This document shows, piece after piece, positions 1 through 7,414 of a DNA stretch of 27,606 nucleotides. A program made the translations under genes and the position numbers. The notes under the pieces are model-generated. The model made no database searches. It saw nothing but the letters and a program-made list of their open reading frames with translations, and was not told the DNA's origin. Origin of the DNA: Collinsella sp. (GTDB lineage Bacteria > Actinomycetota > Coriobacteriia > Coriobacteriales > Coriobacteriaceae); NCBI GenBank assembly GCA_031292915.1, contig JAUMSH010000024.1, positions 1-27,606 on the forward strand, written 5' to 3'. The stretch's first letter is position 1. Each line of letters starts with the position of its first letter.

Positions 1-62
1 CTGCAAAGACGAGCGTCGGTAAGACACGCCGAGGTCGCCGCGGACGGGTTGATATAGGGAGA
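1..62 (+). other. Probable 3' end of an upstream gene (unidentified)
   Basis: The terminator at 63-100 implies that a + strand transcript enters from the left. One frame reaches a TAA at 20-22 and another a TAG at 55-57, so the stop cannot be decided. Too little sequence remains to name a product. Confidence 0.25.
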
Positions 63-100
63 GGGCCTGACCCCATATCGTTGGGGCCAGGCCCGATTTT
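63..100 (+). terminator. Rho-independent terminator of the upstream gene
   Basis: A 12-bp stem (63-74 with 83-94, one A-C mismatch) closes an 8-nt loop and is followed by GATTTT. It sits before the potassium channel gene and most likely ends the transcript entering from the left. Confidence 0.7.
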
Positions 101-127
101 GCCTCTTGACAATGTCCTGCTCATATT

Positions 128-150
128 AAAAGGAACGTCCCTAACTGCCG
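128..150 (-). repeat. Half-copy of a dispersed GGGACGTTCC repeat
   Basis: On the minus strand this reads CGGCAGTTAGGGACGTTCC followed by TTTT. It matches 12368-12389 with one mismatch over about 22 nt. It lies in the leader or promoter region of the potassium channel gene and belongs to the GGGAC-centred repeat family seen elsewhere in the window. Confidence 0.6.
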
Positions 151-157
151 GTTGTGG

Positions 158-163
158 GACAAT
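158..163 (+). promoter_or_regulatory. Candidate -10 box (GACAAT) of the potassium channel gene
   Basis: GACAAT lies about 40 nt before the ATG at 205. The same context, TGnGACAAT, recurs before rlmA and rsmJ. No convincing -35 is placed 16-18 nt upstream. Confidence 0.35.
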
Positions 164-204
164 ACCGAGCGAACGAGATTGGACGTCTGGGAAAAGGGGT
201 CGCG

Positions 205-630
205 ATGAACAAGTTGAGGACGCTTGCCGACGTACTGCGACAGGCCGGCTTTGCGCGCATCACGGGTCTGTTTCTTATCTTTTACCTGCTATGCTCGACG
301 GCCGTCTGGCTGTCCGAGCCCACGACCCTCACCTTTGGCGATGGCCTGTGGTTTAGCTTTGAGACGGTCTCGACGATCGGCTTTGGCGATATCCCCGCCG
401 AAACGCCGGTTGCCCGCGGCATTACCGTTATCCTAAGCGTCATCAGTATCTTCTACATCGCCATGCTCACGGGCGTGGCGGTGAACTACTGCAATACGCT
501 CATCAAACTGCGCCAAAAGGACACCATGGCGCGCTTTATGGACGATCTTGAGCATTTGGAAGAACTCGACCGCGATGAGCTCGCCGATTTGTCGCGCCGC
601 GTGCGCGAGTACCGTCGTCGGCAACGATAG
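205..630 (+). CDS. Two-helix potassium channel family protein
   Basis: 141 residues, an integral membrane ion channel subunit of the Ion_trans_2 (KcsA-like) type. It shows TM1 at about residues 20-36, a pore helix at 48-57, the selectivity filter TIGFGD at 57-62 and TM2 at about 73-95, then a charged C-terminal tail rich in Glu, Asp and Arg that is probably a coiled coil. There is no RCK/TrkA-N nucleotide-binding domain, so gating by a fused regulator is not expected. The filter sequence suggests K+ selectivity, and the channel would act as a tetramer. I start at the ATG at 205 because GAAAAGGGG ends 5 nt before it; an in-frame start at 154 adds 17 residues without a membrane or domain role. 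The LOG-family gene follows 36 nt downstream on the same strand, probably in one transcript. Confidence 0.88.
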   Translation: MNKLRTLADVLRQAGFARITGLFLIFYLLCSTAVWLSEPTTLTFGDGLWFSFETVSTIGFGDIPAETPVARGITVILSVISIFYIAMLTGVAVNYCNTLIKLRQKDTMARFMDDLEHLEELDRDELADLSRRVREYRRRQR

Positions 631-666
631 AACGGGTGCCGCGCGTCACGACGAGGGGGATTGCAT

Positions 667-1200
667 ATGAACATCACGGTGTACCTGGGCGCGAGCGTCG
701 GCAACGACCCGGCGTTTCTGCCTGCAGTGCGAGAGCTCGGCACGTGGATTGGCACCAACGGCCACGCGCTGGTATACGGCGGGTCCAAGTCGGGCCTGAT
801 GGGCGCGCTCGCCGATAGCGTGCTCGATGCTGGCGGACATGTGACGGGCGTGGAGCCGAGCTTTTTTATCGAGGCCGAGTTTCAGCACGACGGAATCGAC
901 GACCTTATCGTGACGAGTGATATGGCCGAGCGCAAAGCCAAGATGATTGAGCTCGGCGATGCGTTCATCGCATTTCCGGGCGGTACGGGCACGCTCGAGG
1001 AGATTGCCGAGGTTATGTCCGCGGTGTCGTTGGGGCACCTGAGTGCTCCGTGTATCCTGTATAACCTGGACGGTTACTACAACGACCTCAAGGCGCTGCT
1101 CGGGCACATGATTGATAAGGGGCTTTCGAGCCCGAGGCGCCAGCACGGCATCTACTTTGCCAACGATTTGCGCGAGATTGCCTCGATTATCAACGGATAA
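667..1200 (+). CDS. LOG family protein (nucleoside 5'-monophosphate phosphoribohydrolase)
   Basis: 177 residues, a Rossmann-fold protein of the TIGR00730 / 'lysine decarboxylase-like' LOG family. Characterised members hydrolyse the N-glycosidic bond of cytokinin ribotides or of AMP and other nucleotides, releasing the base and ribose 5-phosphate. The signatures are GGSKSGLMG at residues 38-46, the Arg-Lys of AERKAKM near 89, and PGGTGTLEE at 104-112, which carries the catalytic Glu and the phosphate-binding loop. Length and motif spacing are typical. The start is the ATG at 667, 6 nt after GAGGGGGA; a TTG two codons upstream is less likely. The preferred substrate in this organism cannot be read from the sequence. 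It is probably cotranscribed with the channel gene. Confidence 0.9.
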   Translation: MNITVYLGASVGNDPAFLPAVRELGTWIGTNGHALVYGGSKSGLMGALADSVLDAGGHVTGVEPSFFIEAEFQHDGIDDLIVTSDMAERKAKMIELGDAFIAFPGGTGTLEEIAEVMSAVSLGHLSAPCILYNLDGYYNDLKALLGHMIDKGLSSPRRQHGIYFANDLREIASIING

Positions 1201-1280
1201 GTCTTGAGCCTGCCCCATTATGGCTCCCAATGGTGCCGTTTGCGGCGCAGACGGTTGGCTCGTTCGGGCAACGCTCGCTC

Positions 1281-1286
1281 TACAAT
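1281..1286 (+). promoter_or_regulatory. Candidate -10 box (TACAAT) of the ClC-type gene
   Basis: TACAAT lies 40 nt before the ATG at 1326. The nearest -35-like hexamer, TTGGCT at 1255-1260, is 20 nt away, which is long, so only the -10 is called. Confidence 0.35.
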
Positions 1287-1325
1287 AAAACATATCTATG
1301 TCGACTTTGACCGCGGGAGGACCCG

Positions 1326-2630
1326 ATGGATAACCTTGCCAAACCCACAAACCGCGCGCTGTTTTTAGTTAGCGTTGCCGTGACCGGTGCGTTCGCAGGT
1401 GCCGCAGTCTGGCTGTTCTTCTTTGCGATGGAGCGCGGCATTGATTATTTGTGGACCGAGGTCCCGCATATGCTGGGTGCCTCTTCGCCTGAACTCGCCA
1501 GCGGCCCGTTTGGCTTTTTGCCGTACCCGTTTTTTATCTGCCTGCTGGGCGGCCTGTTAATCGGTCTGTACGAAAAGATGACAGGCACCAAGACCGATGA
1601 CCTCAACCAGGTGATGGCTAAGGTTAAGCAAGACGGGCGCTATCCGTACGACAACCTGGGCAAGCTTTCGCTCGCGGCATTGCTGCCGCTGCTGTTTGGC
1701 GGAAGCATTGGACCGGAGGCCGGCCTGACCGGCGTTATCGCTGGTCTGTGTAGCTGGGTCGGCGACCGCATGCGTCGCTTTGGCGCCGAGTTTAGGGAGC
1801 TTACGCTGCTGGGCACCCAGGCTGCCCTGACGGCGCTCTTTACCGCGCCCGTCTTTGGTTTTGTGGCACCGCTCGCTGGTAGCGCCGACGGCCAGGGCGA
1901 AGACGCCGACGATGAGTCCGTGTCCGACGAGGTCACCATCAAGCTGCCCAAGGCGCAAAAGACTGTGGTCTACGGCATTGCGATTGCCGGCGGTCTGGGC
2001 ACCTACCTGCTGCTTGGCCAGCTTGTGGGCGGCGGCATGGGTATGCCGAGGTTCGAGGCCGCCGTGGTGGGCAACCTGGAGCTTACCTGGCTCATTCCTC
2101 TGTCGCTGATCGGAACAATCTGCGGCTGGTTGTACTTTGTCTCTGAGCACGCGAGCGAAGCGCTTGCCCATGCAATAGGGGAGCGTCCTGTCGTCAAGGC
2201 CATGCTAGCCGGTCTGGCGCTCGCCATCTGTGGCACGGTCCTGCCCTACACCATGTTTGCCGGCGAGACCCAGGCCGACGTGCTCATGGAAACCTATCTG
2301 ACCATTCCCGCCGGCGTGCTTATCGCGACCGGTCTTGTTAAGGCCATGCTGACGCCCGCCCTCATCAACCTTGGTTGGCGTGGCGGCCACTTCTTCCCGG
2401 TTATCTTCTCGGGTGTGAGCCTGGGCTACGGCCTTGCCATCCTCACCGGCGCCGATCCGGTCTTTTGCGTCGCCGTCTGCACAGCCTCGACGATGGGCGC
2501 CGTCATGCGCCAACCCGTTATGGTCGTGGGCTTGTTGCTCATGTGCTTCCCGCTCAAAGGCATCGTCTGTATGATCATCGCCGCCGTCATCGCTGCCGGT
2601 ATTCCGCTGCCCAAGCCGCTGCGCAAGTAG
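1326..2630 (+). CDS. ClC-type (voltage-gated chloride channel family) transporter
   Basis: 434 residues, polytopic inner membrane protein of the ClC superfamily (COG0038). Recognisable blocks are GGSIGPEAG at residues 125-133, in the place of the canonical GREGP helix end, and GGHFFP at 353-358, matching GxFxP. The usual GSGIP anion-selectivity motif is missing; the equivalent stretch reads MTGTKTDD (85-92). The gating-glutamate position of GREGP is Ile, with a Glu two residues later. An acidic loop at 186-203 (ADGQGEDADDESVSDE) probably faces the cytoplasm. The start has GGGAGG 4 nt upstream. Channel versus H+-antiporter and the ion carried are undecided; it belongs to a distant ClC subgroup. 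Its 3' end converges on the ABC permease gene, with no U-tract terminator between them. Confidence 0.85.
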   Translation: MDNLAKPTNRALFLVSVAVTGAFAGAAVWLFFFAMERGIDYLWTEVPHMLGASSPELASGPFGFLPYPFFICLLGGLLIGLYEKMTGTKTDDLNQVMAKVKQDGRYPYDNLGKLSLAALLPLLFGGSIGPEAGLTGVIAGLCSWVGDRMRRFGAEFRELTLLGTQAALTALFTAPVFGFVAPLAGSADGQGEDADDESVSDEVTIKLPKAQKTVVYGIAIAGGLGTYLLLGQLVGGGMGMPRFEAAVVGNLELTWLIPLSLIGTICGWLYFVSEHASEALAHAIGERPVVKAMLAGLALAICGTVLPYTMFAGETQADVLMETYLTIPAGVLIATGLVKAMLTPALINLGWRGGHFFPVIFSGVSLGYGLAILTGADPVFCVAVCTASTMGAVMRQPVMVVGLLLMCFPLKGIVCMIIAAVIAAGIPLPKPLRK

Positions 2631-2716
2631 TACGGTGGCGTACGCCGGGGATATGCCATTTGTCACGGATTTGCGGGGGGGGCGATCGCGTCCTTCGTGG
2701 ATTGAGGCTCGCGTGG

Positions 2717-3415
2717 CTACAGATCGCGTACTCGATACACCTTGGTGCTGACGGTGCAGCTGATTGCACATAGCGCGAGGGCCAGCACGGCAATTCCTGC
2801 ACACAGACAGCCCAGAACGGCAGGGTCGGGATTCGCTCCGGCAATCGACATGAGCCAGTTGCTGATGGGGTTGGAGGAGCTCAGCGTGGCCATGGTGCCG
2901 CAGCCAAGCAGGGCAAACAGACCAACGGATAGGCGCAGCGCCTCCATGTGTCCAAATCGGAAGAACAGCGGCTGTGTCAAGAATACCATCATGAGGGAGA
3001 TGAGCATCGATGCCGCCGAGGCGGTTGCGATTTCAAAGATCGTCTGGCATGTCGAAGGGATGCCCATGGGGTCGAAGAGCGGAAGGGCGAGGATGTTCAG
3101 AAGCGTAGCCACGCACGCCATGACGACCGAGAAGACAACGATGCACAGGTAGCGTGCGCAAATAATGTCTTTGCGCGAGAAGGGCAACGTTGCTCGATAA
3201 CGCTCCCAGCCGTTTTGGTTATCGTAGCCAGCTAGCGAGTTCATGATTATGATGGGTGACATGGCACTGACGGCGCAGGCGCCGGCGCTCATGCCGGAAT
3301 CGCCGTCTGTCGCGTTGGCAAGGGTCAGCACGACGAACATGAACAGGCCGACGCCTGCAATGCTCGGGATAAGCGAGCGAGCGATGGCGAGCTCGGACAT
3401 AAAGGCGCGTTTCAT
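2717..3415 (-). CDS. ABC-2 type transporter permease (YtrABC-like operon)
   Basis: 232 residues with about six hydrophobic segments and a soluble, charged loop near residues 66-86 (AGYDNQNGWERYRATLP) that matches the ABC-2 membrane protein pattern (PF13346-like: NE/DNQNGWERY..LP). It is the membrane half of an exporter energised by the ATPase encoded immediately upstream. Its ATG overlaps the ATPase stop in an ATGA junction (3412-3415), indicating translational coupling. The substrate is unknown; operons of this layout (GntR/YtrA, ATPase, permease) in Gram-positives respond to cell-wall antibiotics, but that role is only an analogy here. Confidence 0.85.
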   Translation of the reverse strand: MKRAFMSELAIARSLIPSIAGVGLFMFVVLTLANATDGDSGMSAGACAVSAMSPIIIMNSLAGYDNQNGWERYRATLPFSRKDIICARYLCIVVFSVVMACVATLLNILALPLFDPMGIPSTCQTIFEIATASAASMLISLMMVFLTQPLFFRFGHMEALRLSVGLFALLGCGTMATLSSSNPISNWLMSIAGANPDPAVLGCLCAGIAVLALALCAISCTVSTKVYRVRDL

Positions 3416-4293
3416 TTCGAAGCTCCTTTCAGCATGAGGCGCAGATAGTCATCAATGGTTGCCCGATCGCAGGGAATCTCGGGGAAGGCCTCGAGCGTTT
3501 CGCGACGGTTGGGCACGAGCACGTCCACGCTATAGGCGTGGTGGGCGGCACGGGCGCCTTCGACGCAAGCCATAAGCTCGGCGGCCTGTGCTTGGGTACA
3601 GTGGGCGATGCCAGCTCGGTCGGTAATGTCCTCGCGCGGCAGATCAAACACAATCGAGCCGTTATCGATGCAGATGACGCGGTCGGCGGCGCGATCGAGG
3701 TCAGACGTAATGTGGCTCGAGAGCAGCACGCTGTGCTGGCCGTCGGCGACAAAGGCAAGCAGCTCATCAAGCAGCTCCTCGCGTGCCATGGGATCAAGCC
3801 CCGCGGTGGCTTCGTCCAAAACGAGCAGCTTGGCCCGGTGGCTGAGCGCGCAGGCAAGCTGCAGCTTCATGCCCATGCCGCGGGAAAGGTCCTTGACCTT
3901 TGCCTTGGGATCGAGGCCAAATTGGCTGAGGAGGTCGGCGAAGGTGCCATGGCTCCAGGCGGGGTACGCCGGGCTTACGAGTGCCTCAACTTCGGTCACC
4001 TTGAGTGTGGAAGGGAAGGGGCATGTGTCCAGCACGAGGCCGACACGAGTGTGCAAGCAGCGCTGCGCTTCATCGGGCGCGTCGGCGCCACAGTGCTGCC
4101 CAAACAGGTGCACTTCGCCGGCATCGAGCTTTATAAGCCCAAGCGCGGCGCGAATCGTCGTTGTTTTGCCAGCACCGTTGGCACCAACAAAGCCGACGAT
4201 CTGACCTGGCTCCACAGCGAGTGTGACATCACGCAGCGAAAAACGGTCGCTCACACGGCGTGAGATGCCTTTGAGTTCTAAAAGGTTTTGCAT
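3412..4293 (-). CDS. ABC transporter ATP-binding protein (YtrB-like)
   Basis: 293 residues, a single cytoplasmic ABC nucleotide-binding domain. Walker A GANGAGKT lies at residues 37-44, the signature LSRGM at 136-140, Walker B LLVLDEATAGLD at 156-167 and the switch His in LLSSHI near 193. The ~70-residue C-terminal tail after the domain is of the type seen in multidrug/bacitracin-type exporters (CcmA, COG1131). It is the middle gene of a three-gene operon: the GntR stop is 23 nt upstream and the permease start overlaps its stop by 4 nt. It should dimerise on the permease encoded next to it. Confidence 0.92.
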   Translation of the reverse strand: MQNLLELKGISRRVSDRFSLRDVTLAVEPGQIVGFVGANGAGKTTTIRAALGLIKLDAGEVHLFGQHCGADAPDEAQRCLHTRVGLVLDTCPFPSTLKVTEVEALVSPAYPAWSHGTFADLLSQFGLDPKAKVKDLSRGMGMKLQLACALSHRAKLLVLDEATAGLDPMAREELLDELLAFVADGQHSVLLSSHITSDLDRAADRVICIDNGSIVFDLPREDITDRAGIAHCTQAQAAELMACVEGARAAHHAYSVDVLVPNRRETLEAFPEIPCDRATIDDYLRLMLKGASK

Positions 4294-4316
4294 GGTATAG
4301 CCTTTCTTGCAGATGG

Positions 4317-4697
4317 CTACTGCATGGTTTCGGGGGCTACCAGGTCGAGCATTTCGTGCAGCTTGTCGCGCGTGACGCCCAAGGCTTCGGCTTGGCTTGC
4401 CGCTTTCGCAAGCAGCTCTTCGATATGGCAGAGCTGGTTTTCACGCAAGAGTTCCTGGTTGCCCTCGGCGACAAAACAGCCCTTGCCCTGCACGGTGCAG
4501 ATAAACCCGATCTGCTCCAGGTCGGCGTAGGCGCGCTTGGTGGTGATGACGCTCACGCCAAGATCGCTCGCGAGCGCACGGATGCTGGGGAGTTTGGCTC
4601 CCGCAGTGAGTGCGCCCGAAAGGATTTGAGCTTTGACCTGCGAGGCTATTTGCTCGTAGATGGGCTTGTCGCTCGAATTGGATAGGATGATGTCCAC
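4317..4697 (-). CDS. GntR family transcriptional regulator, YtrA subfamily
   Basis: 126 residues. An N-terminal winged helix-turn-helix (about residues 10-78) carries the GntR hallmark PIYEQIASQVKAQIL and the LPSIRALASDLGVS recognition region. It is followed by only about 45 residues, the short helical dimerisation tail typical of YtrA rather than a ligand-binding FadR or HutC domain. The start is a GTG (4695-4697) with AAGGAG 5 nt upstream. It heads the operon with an ABC ATPase and permease and probably represses it by binding the inverted repeat at 4725-4758. No effector can be inferred. Confidence 0.9.
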   Translation of the reverse strand: MDIILSNSSDKPIYEQIASQVKAQILSGALTAGAKLPSIRALASDLGVSVITTKRAYADLEQIGFICTVQGKGCFVAEGNQELLRENQLCHIEELLAKAASQAEALGVTRDKLHEMLDLVAPETMQ

Positions 4698-4724
4698 AGC
4701 GGCTCCTTAGCTGTTGGGCTACAC

Positions 4725-4758
4725 GTGTATATAACCGGTAAACACAGTATATATACAC
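4725..4758 (-). promoter_or_regulatory. Inverted-repeat operator / promoter of the GntR-ABC operon
   Basis: GTGTATATA (4725-4733) and TATATACAC (4750-4758) form a perfect 9-bp inverted repeat with a 16-nt spacer, 28 nt upstream of the GntR start. AT-rich TATATA hexamers within it could serve as the -10. YtrA-type regulators bind dyads with GTGTA/TACAC halves, so self-repression is likely. Confidence 0.6.
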
Positions 4759-4859
4759 TATGCACAGTTCTGCAAGAAGTAAATACTGATTGGGCCGGCT
4801 ACCCAGGTCCCAACTGATGAATTTGTCCTGATAGGCGCCCTAGAGCGGGATTTCGCGGC

Positions 4860-4865
4860 TACAAT
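4860..4865 (+). promoter_or_regulatory. Candidate -10 box (TACAAT) of prfC
   Basis: TACAAT lies 48 nt before the prfC ATG. No -35 consensus is apparent at the right distance. Confidence 0.35.
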
Positions 4866-4912
4866 AGTGCGGTTACAACGACGTAATGCACTCAATACAA
4901 GAAAGGATCCGC

Positions 4913-6526
4913 ATGGCAAGCCTGTCGGATGAAATCTCGTCGCGCCGCACATTCGCGATCATCAGCCACCCGGATGCCGGTAAGACCACGCTTACCGAGA
5001 AACTGCTGCTCTATACCGGCAGCATTCAGACCGCCGGCTCGGTCAAGGGCAAGAGCTCGTCCAAGCATGCCGTCTCGGACTGGATGGACATCGAGAAGGA
5101 GCGCGGTATCTCCGTTACCTCCTCGGTGCTGCAGTTCACCTATAACGGCGCCTGCGTCAATATCCTCGATACCCCCGGCCACCAGGACTTCTCGGAGGAT
5201 ACCTACCGTACCCTTATGGCCGCCGACGCCGCGGTCATGGTCATCGACGGCGCCAAGGGCGTCGAGGCCCAGACCAAAAAGCTCTTTAAGGTCTGCACGC
5301 TGCGCCACATTCCCATCTTTACCTTTGTGAACAAGCTCGACCACGAGGCTCGCGATCCGTTTGAGCTCATGGAAGAGATCGAGAACGTCCTGGGCATCAA
5401 TACGTATCCCATGAACTGGCCGATCGGCAGCGGCCGCAACTTCCGCGGCGTGTTCGATCGTCAGACTCGTCACGTCATTGCCTTTGAGGGCGACGGCCAC
5501 GCTAACGCCACCAAGAAGGTCGCCGAGGTCGAGGCCGAGCTGGGTGATCCTTCCATGGACGAGCTCATCGGCGAGGAGAACCATAAGAACCTGATGGACG
5601 ACATCGAGCTGCTCGATGGCGCCGGCGACGAGCTCGACTTGGATGCCGTGGCCTGCGGCAAGCTGAGCCCGGCGTTCTTTGGCTCGGCGCTCACCAACTT
5701 TGGCGTGGAGCCCTTCCTCAAGGAGTTCCTGCGTCTGGCCCCGACGCCGCGCGCCTATACCGATACGCTCACCAGCGAGCCGGTCGATCCCTGCCGCGAC
5801 GACTTTAGCGGCTTTGTGTTTAAGATCCAGGCCAACATGGACAAGAACCACCGTGACCGCATCGCCTTTGTGCGCATTTGCTCGGGCAAGTTCGAGCGCG
5901 GCATGGACGCCTTCCACGTGCAGGGCAACCGCAAGCTCAAGCTTGCCACGGGCACGTCGATGATGGCCGATGACCGCGCCATCGTGGACGAGGCGTACGC
6001 GGGCGATATCGTGGGCCTGTTCGACCCGGGCATCTTTAGCATCGGTGACACTGTGTGCTCCGGTAAGCGCCACGTGCAGTATCCGCAAATCCCGACGTTT
6101 GCCCCCGAGATGTTCGCTCGCATTACGCAGGTCGACACGCTCAAGCGCAAGCAGTTCGTCAAGGGCATGGAGGAGCTTGCCCAGGAGGGCGCCATCCAGA
6201 TCTTCCGCGAGCTGGGTGCCGGCATGGAGAGCGTCATCGTGGGCGTGGTCGGCGTGCTGCAGTTTGAGGTGCTCGAGCGCCGCCTTAAGGCCGAGTACCG
6301 TGTTGAGGTTCGTCGCCAGCCGCTGCCCTATACGGACATCCGCTGGATCCAGAACGACCCCGACACCATCGATATCCCGGGCCTTTCGCTCACGCGCGAC
6401 ACGCTGCGCGTCGAGGACATGCGCGGCGGCAAGCTGCTGCTGTTCACGAGCCCGTGGAACGTGGATTGGGCAACCGACCACAACCCCGACCTTATCCTGT
6501 CGGAGTTTGGCAACGTAGCCTTTTAA
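4913..6526 (+). CDS. prfC: Peptide chain release factor 3
   Basis: 537 residues, close to the usual ~530 of RF3. This cytoplasmic translational GTPase recycles RF1/RF2 from the ribosome after peptide release. GTPase motifs: G1 HPDAGKTT at residues 19-26, G2 RGISV at 64-68, G3 DTPGH at 86-90, G4 NKLD at 140-143 and a GSAL G5 near 257. Domain II and the RF3-type C-terminal domain follow, ending with PWNVDWATDHNPDL. The start is the ATG at 4913, preceded by GAAAGGA at 6 nt; the in-frame ATG at 4886 would put the ribosome binding site inside the gene. Many actinobacteria lack prfC, but Coriobacteriia carry it. It appears to be transcribed alone. Confidence 0.95.
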   Translation: MASLSDEISSRRTFAIISHPDAGKTTLTEKLLLYTGSIQTAGSVKGKSSSKHAVSDWMDIEKERGISVTSSVLQFTYNGACVNILDTPGHQDFSEDTYRTLMAADAAVMVIDGAKGVEAQTKKLFKVCTLRHIPIFTFVNKLDHEARDPFELMEEIENVLGINTYPMNWPIGSGRNFRGVFDRQTRHVIAFEGDGHANATKKVAEVEAELGDPSMDELIGEENHKNLMDDIELLDGAGDELDLDAVACGKLSPAFFGSALTNFGVEPFLKEFLRLAPTPRAYTDTLTSEPVDPCRDDFSGFVFKIQANMDKNHRDRIAFVRICSGKFERGMDAFHVQGNRKLKLATGTSMMADDRAIVDEAYAGDIVGLFDPGIFSIGDTVCSGKRHVQYPQIPTFAPEMFARITQVDTLKRKQFVKGMEELAQEGAIQIFRELGAGMESVIVGVVGVLQFEVLERRLKAEYRVEVRRQPLPYTDIRWIQNDPDTIDIPGLSLTRDTLRVEDMRGGKLLLFTSPWNVDWATDHNPDLILSEFGNVAF

Positions 6527-6532
6527 CGCATC

Positions 6533-6562
6533 GGCGCGGTGGTCCTGCGGGGCTGCCGCGCC
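6533..6562 (+). terminator. Possible terminator hairpin after prfC
   Basis: GGCGCGG (6533-6539) pairs with CCGCGCC (6556-6562), 7 nt after the prfC stop. No U-tract follows, so it is weak as an intrinsic terminator. Confidence 0.3.
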
Positions 6563-6568
6563 GTTCGC

Positions 6569-6597
6569 TTGCCTGATGCCGTGTGAGCGGCTATCAT
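6569..6597 (+). promoter_or_regulatory. Promoter of the queuosine-precursor transporter operon
   Basis: TTGCCT (6569-6574), a 17-nt spacer and TATCAT (6592-6597) form a good sigma-70-type promoter. Transcription from about 6604 would give a leader of about 80 nt containing the structure at 6627-6676. Confidence 0.55.
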
Positions 6598-6626
6598 ACC
6601 CACCGTCGTCTCAAGACCGGGGCGTC

Positions 6627-6676
6627 CGAGCAGTTCGGGTCCGATATCCTGCTCGTTAAACCTAAAACCAAAGGAG
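6627..6676 (+). promoter_or_regulatory. Structured leader, possible preQ1-type riboswitch
   Basis: CGAGCAG (6627-6633) and CTGCTCG (6649-6655) form a 7-bp stem with a 15-nt loop beginning TTCGGGT. An A-rich tail (TTAAACCTAAAACC) runs directly into the ribosome binding site AAAGGAG at 6670-6676. Loop GGGT can pair with ACCT of the tail, or loop TCC with GGA of the ribosome binding site, giving an H-type pseudoknot as in preQ1-I riboswitches. The next gene transports queuosine precursors, a known preQ1 regulon member. The loop is longer than the usual class I loop, so the class is uncertain. Confidence 0.4.
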
Positions 6677-6682
6677 TACATA

Positions 6683-7405
6683 ATGATCAAGAAGGTCATG
6701 GAGGACTACAAGGTCCTGTTGCGGAGCATTCCCGCGGCAACGGTTTCGCTGTTTTTCGTGAGTGTCATCATGATGAACCTGCTGGCCAACAAAGAGCTTA
6801 TCAGCCTGCCGTATCTGGCACTCGATTGCGGCTTTGTGGTGAGCTGGGTTTCGTTTTTGTGCCAGGACATGATCTGCAAGCGCTTTGGCGCCAAGGCATC
6901 CATCAAAATCTCTATCCTCGCGCTGCTGGTCAACCTGGCCGTCAGCCTGTGCTTTTGGGCGTGCTCGCTCACGCCCGGCATGTGGGGCGCTTACTACGAC
7001 ACGGGCATGATCGAGGTCAACACCGCTCTTAACGCCACCATCGGTGGCACCTGGTACGTGGTGCTAGGCTCTTCGCTGGCAATGCTCGTTTCTGCCGTAG
7101 TTAACTCTACGCTCAACCAGTCGCTCGGCCGTATGCTCAAAAAGAATAACTTTGCGAGTTTCGCCTTCCGCTCCTATGTGTCTACGGGTGTTGGCCAGTT
7201 CATCGACAACCTGGTCTTTGCCATCGTGGTGAGCCACACGTTCTTTGGTTGGACCTGGGTGCAGGTCCTTATGTGCTCGCTGACCGGCGCTGTTGCCGAG
7301 CTGCTGTGCGAGGTCTTCCTGAGCCCCGTGGGCTACAAGGTCGTGCGCGGCTGGGAGCGCGAGAATGTGGGCTCCGAGTACCTCGAGCGCCACGCAATCG
7401 CCTAA
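6683..7405 (+). CDS. Queuosine precursor transporter (VUT/YhhQ family, COG1738)
   Basis: 240 residues, integral membrane protein with about six hydrophobic segments. It resembles the QPTR/YhhQ family, which imports preQ0/preQ1 or queuine for tRNA queuosine modification. Family-like features are the early polar-hydrophobic MMNLLANKEL stretch (about 32-41), the acidic-aromatic segment VSFLCQDMICKRFGAKAS, and TGVGQFIDNLVF near 169-180, where the conserved Gln and Asp lie in a membrane helix. The start is the ATG at 6683 after AAAGGAG. The SDR gene follows 9 nt downstream, suggesting a two-gene transcript. No queuosine biosynthesis gene is in the window, so salvage is an inference from the family. 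Confidence 0.82.
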   Translation: MIKKVMEDYKVLLRSIPAATVSLFFVSVIMMNLLANKELISLPYLALDCGFVVSWVSFLCQDMICKRFGAKASIKISILALLVNLAVSLCFWACSLTPGMWGAYYDTGMIEVNTALNATIGGTWYVVLGSSLAMLVSAVVNSTLNQSLGRMLKKNNFASFAFRSYVSTGVGQFIDNLVFAIVVSHTFFGWTWVQVLMCSLTGAVAELLCEVFLSPVGYKVVRGWERENVGSEYLERHAIA

Positions 7406-7414
7406 GGAGCAAGT

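Noticed and set aside
106..134. TTGACA at 106-111 as the -35 of the potassium channel gene
   Set aside because: No -10-like hexamer lies 16-18 nt downstream; TATTAA is only 12 nt away. The GACAAT at 158-163 is a better -10 but lacks a -35.
4892..6481. Long open frame (over 500 codons) antisense to prfC
   Set aside because: It mirrors the codon positions of a high-GC gene, is rich in Ala, Leu and His as such shadows are, and has no recognisable domain or ribosome binding site.
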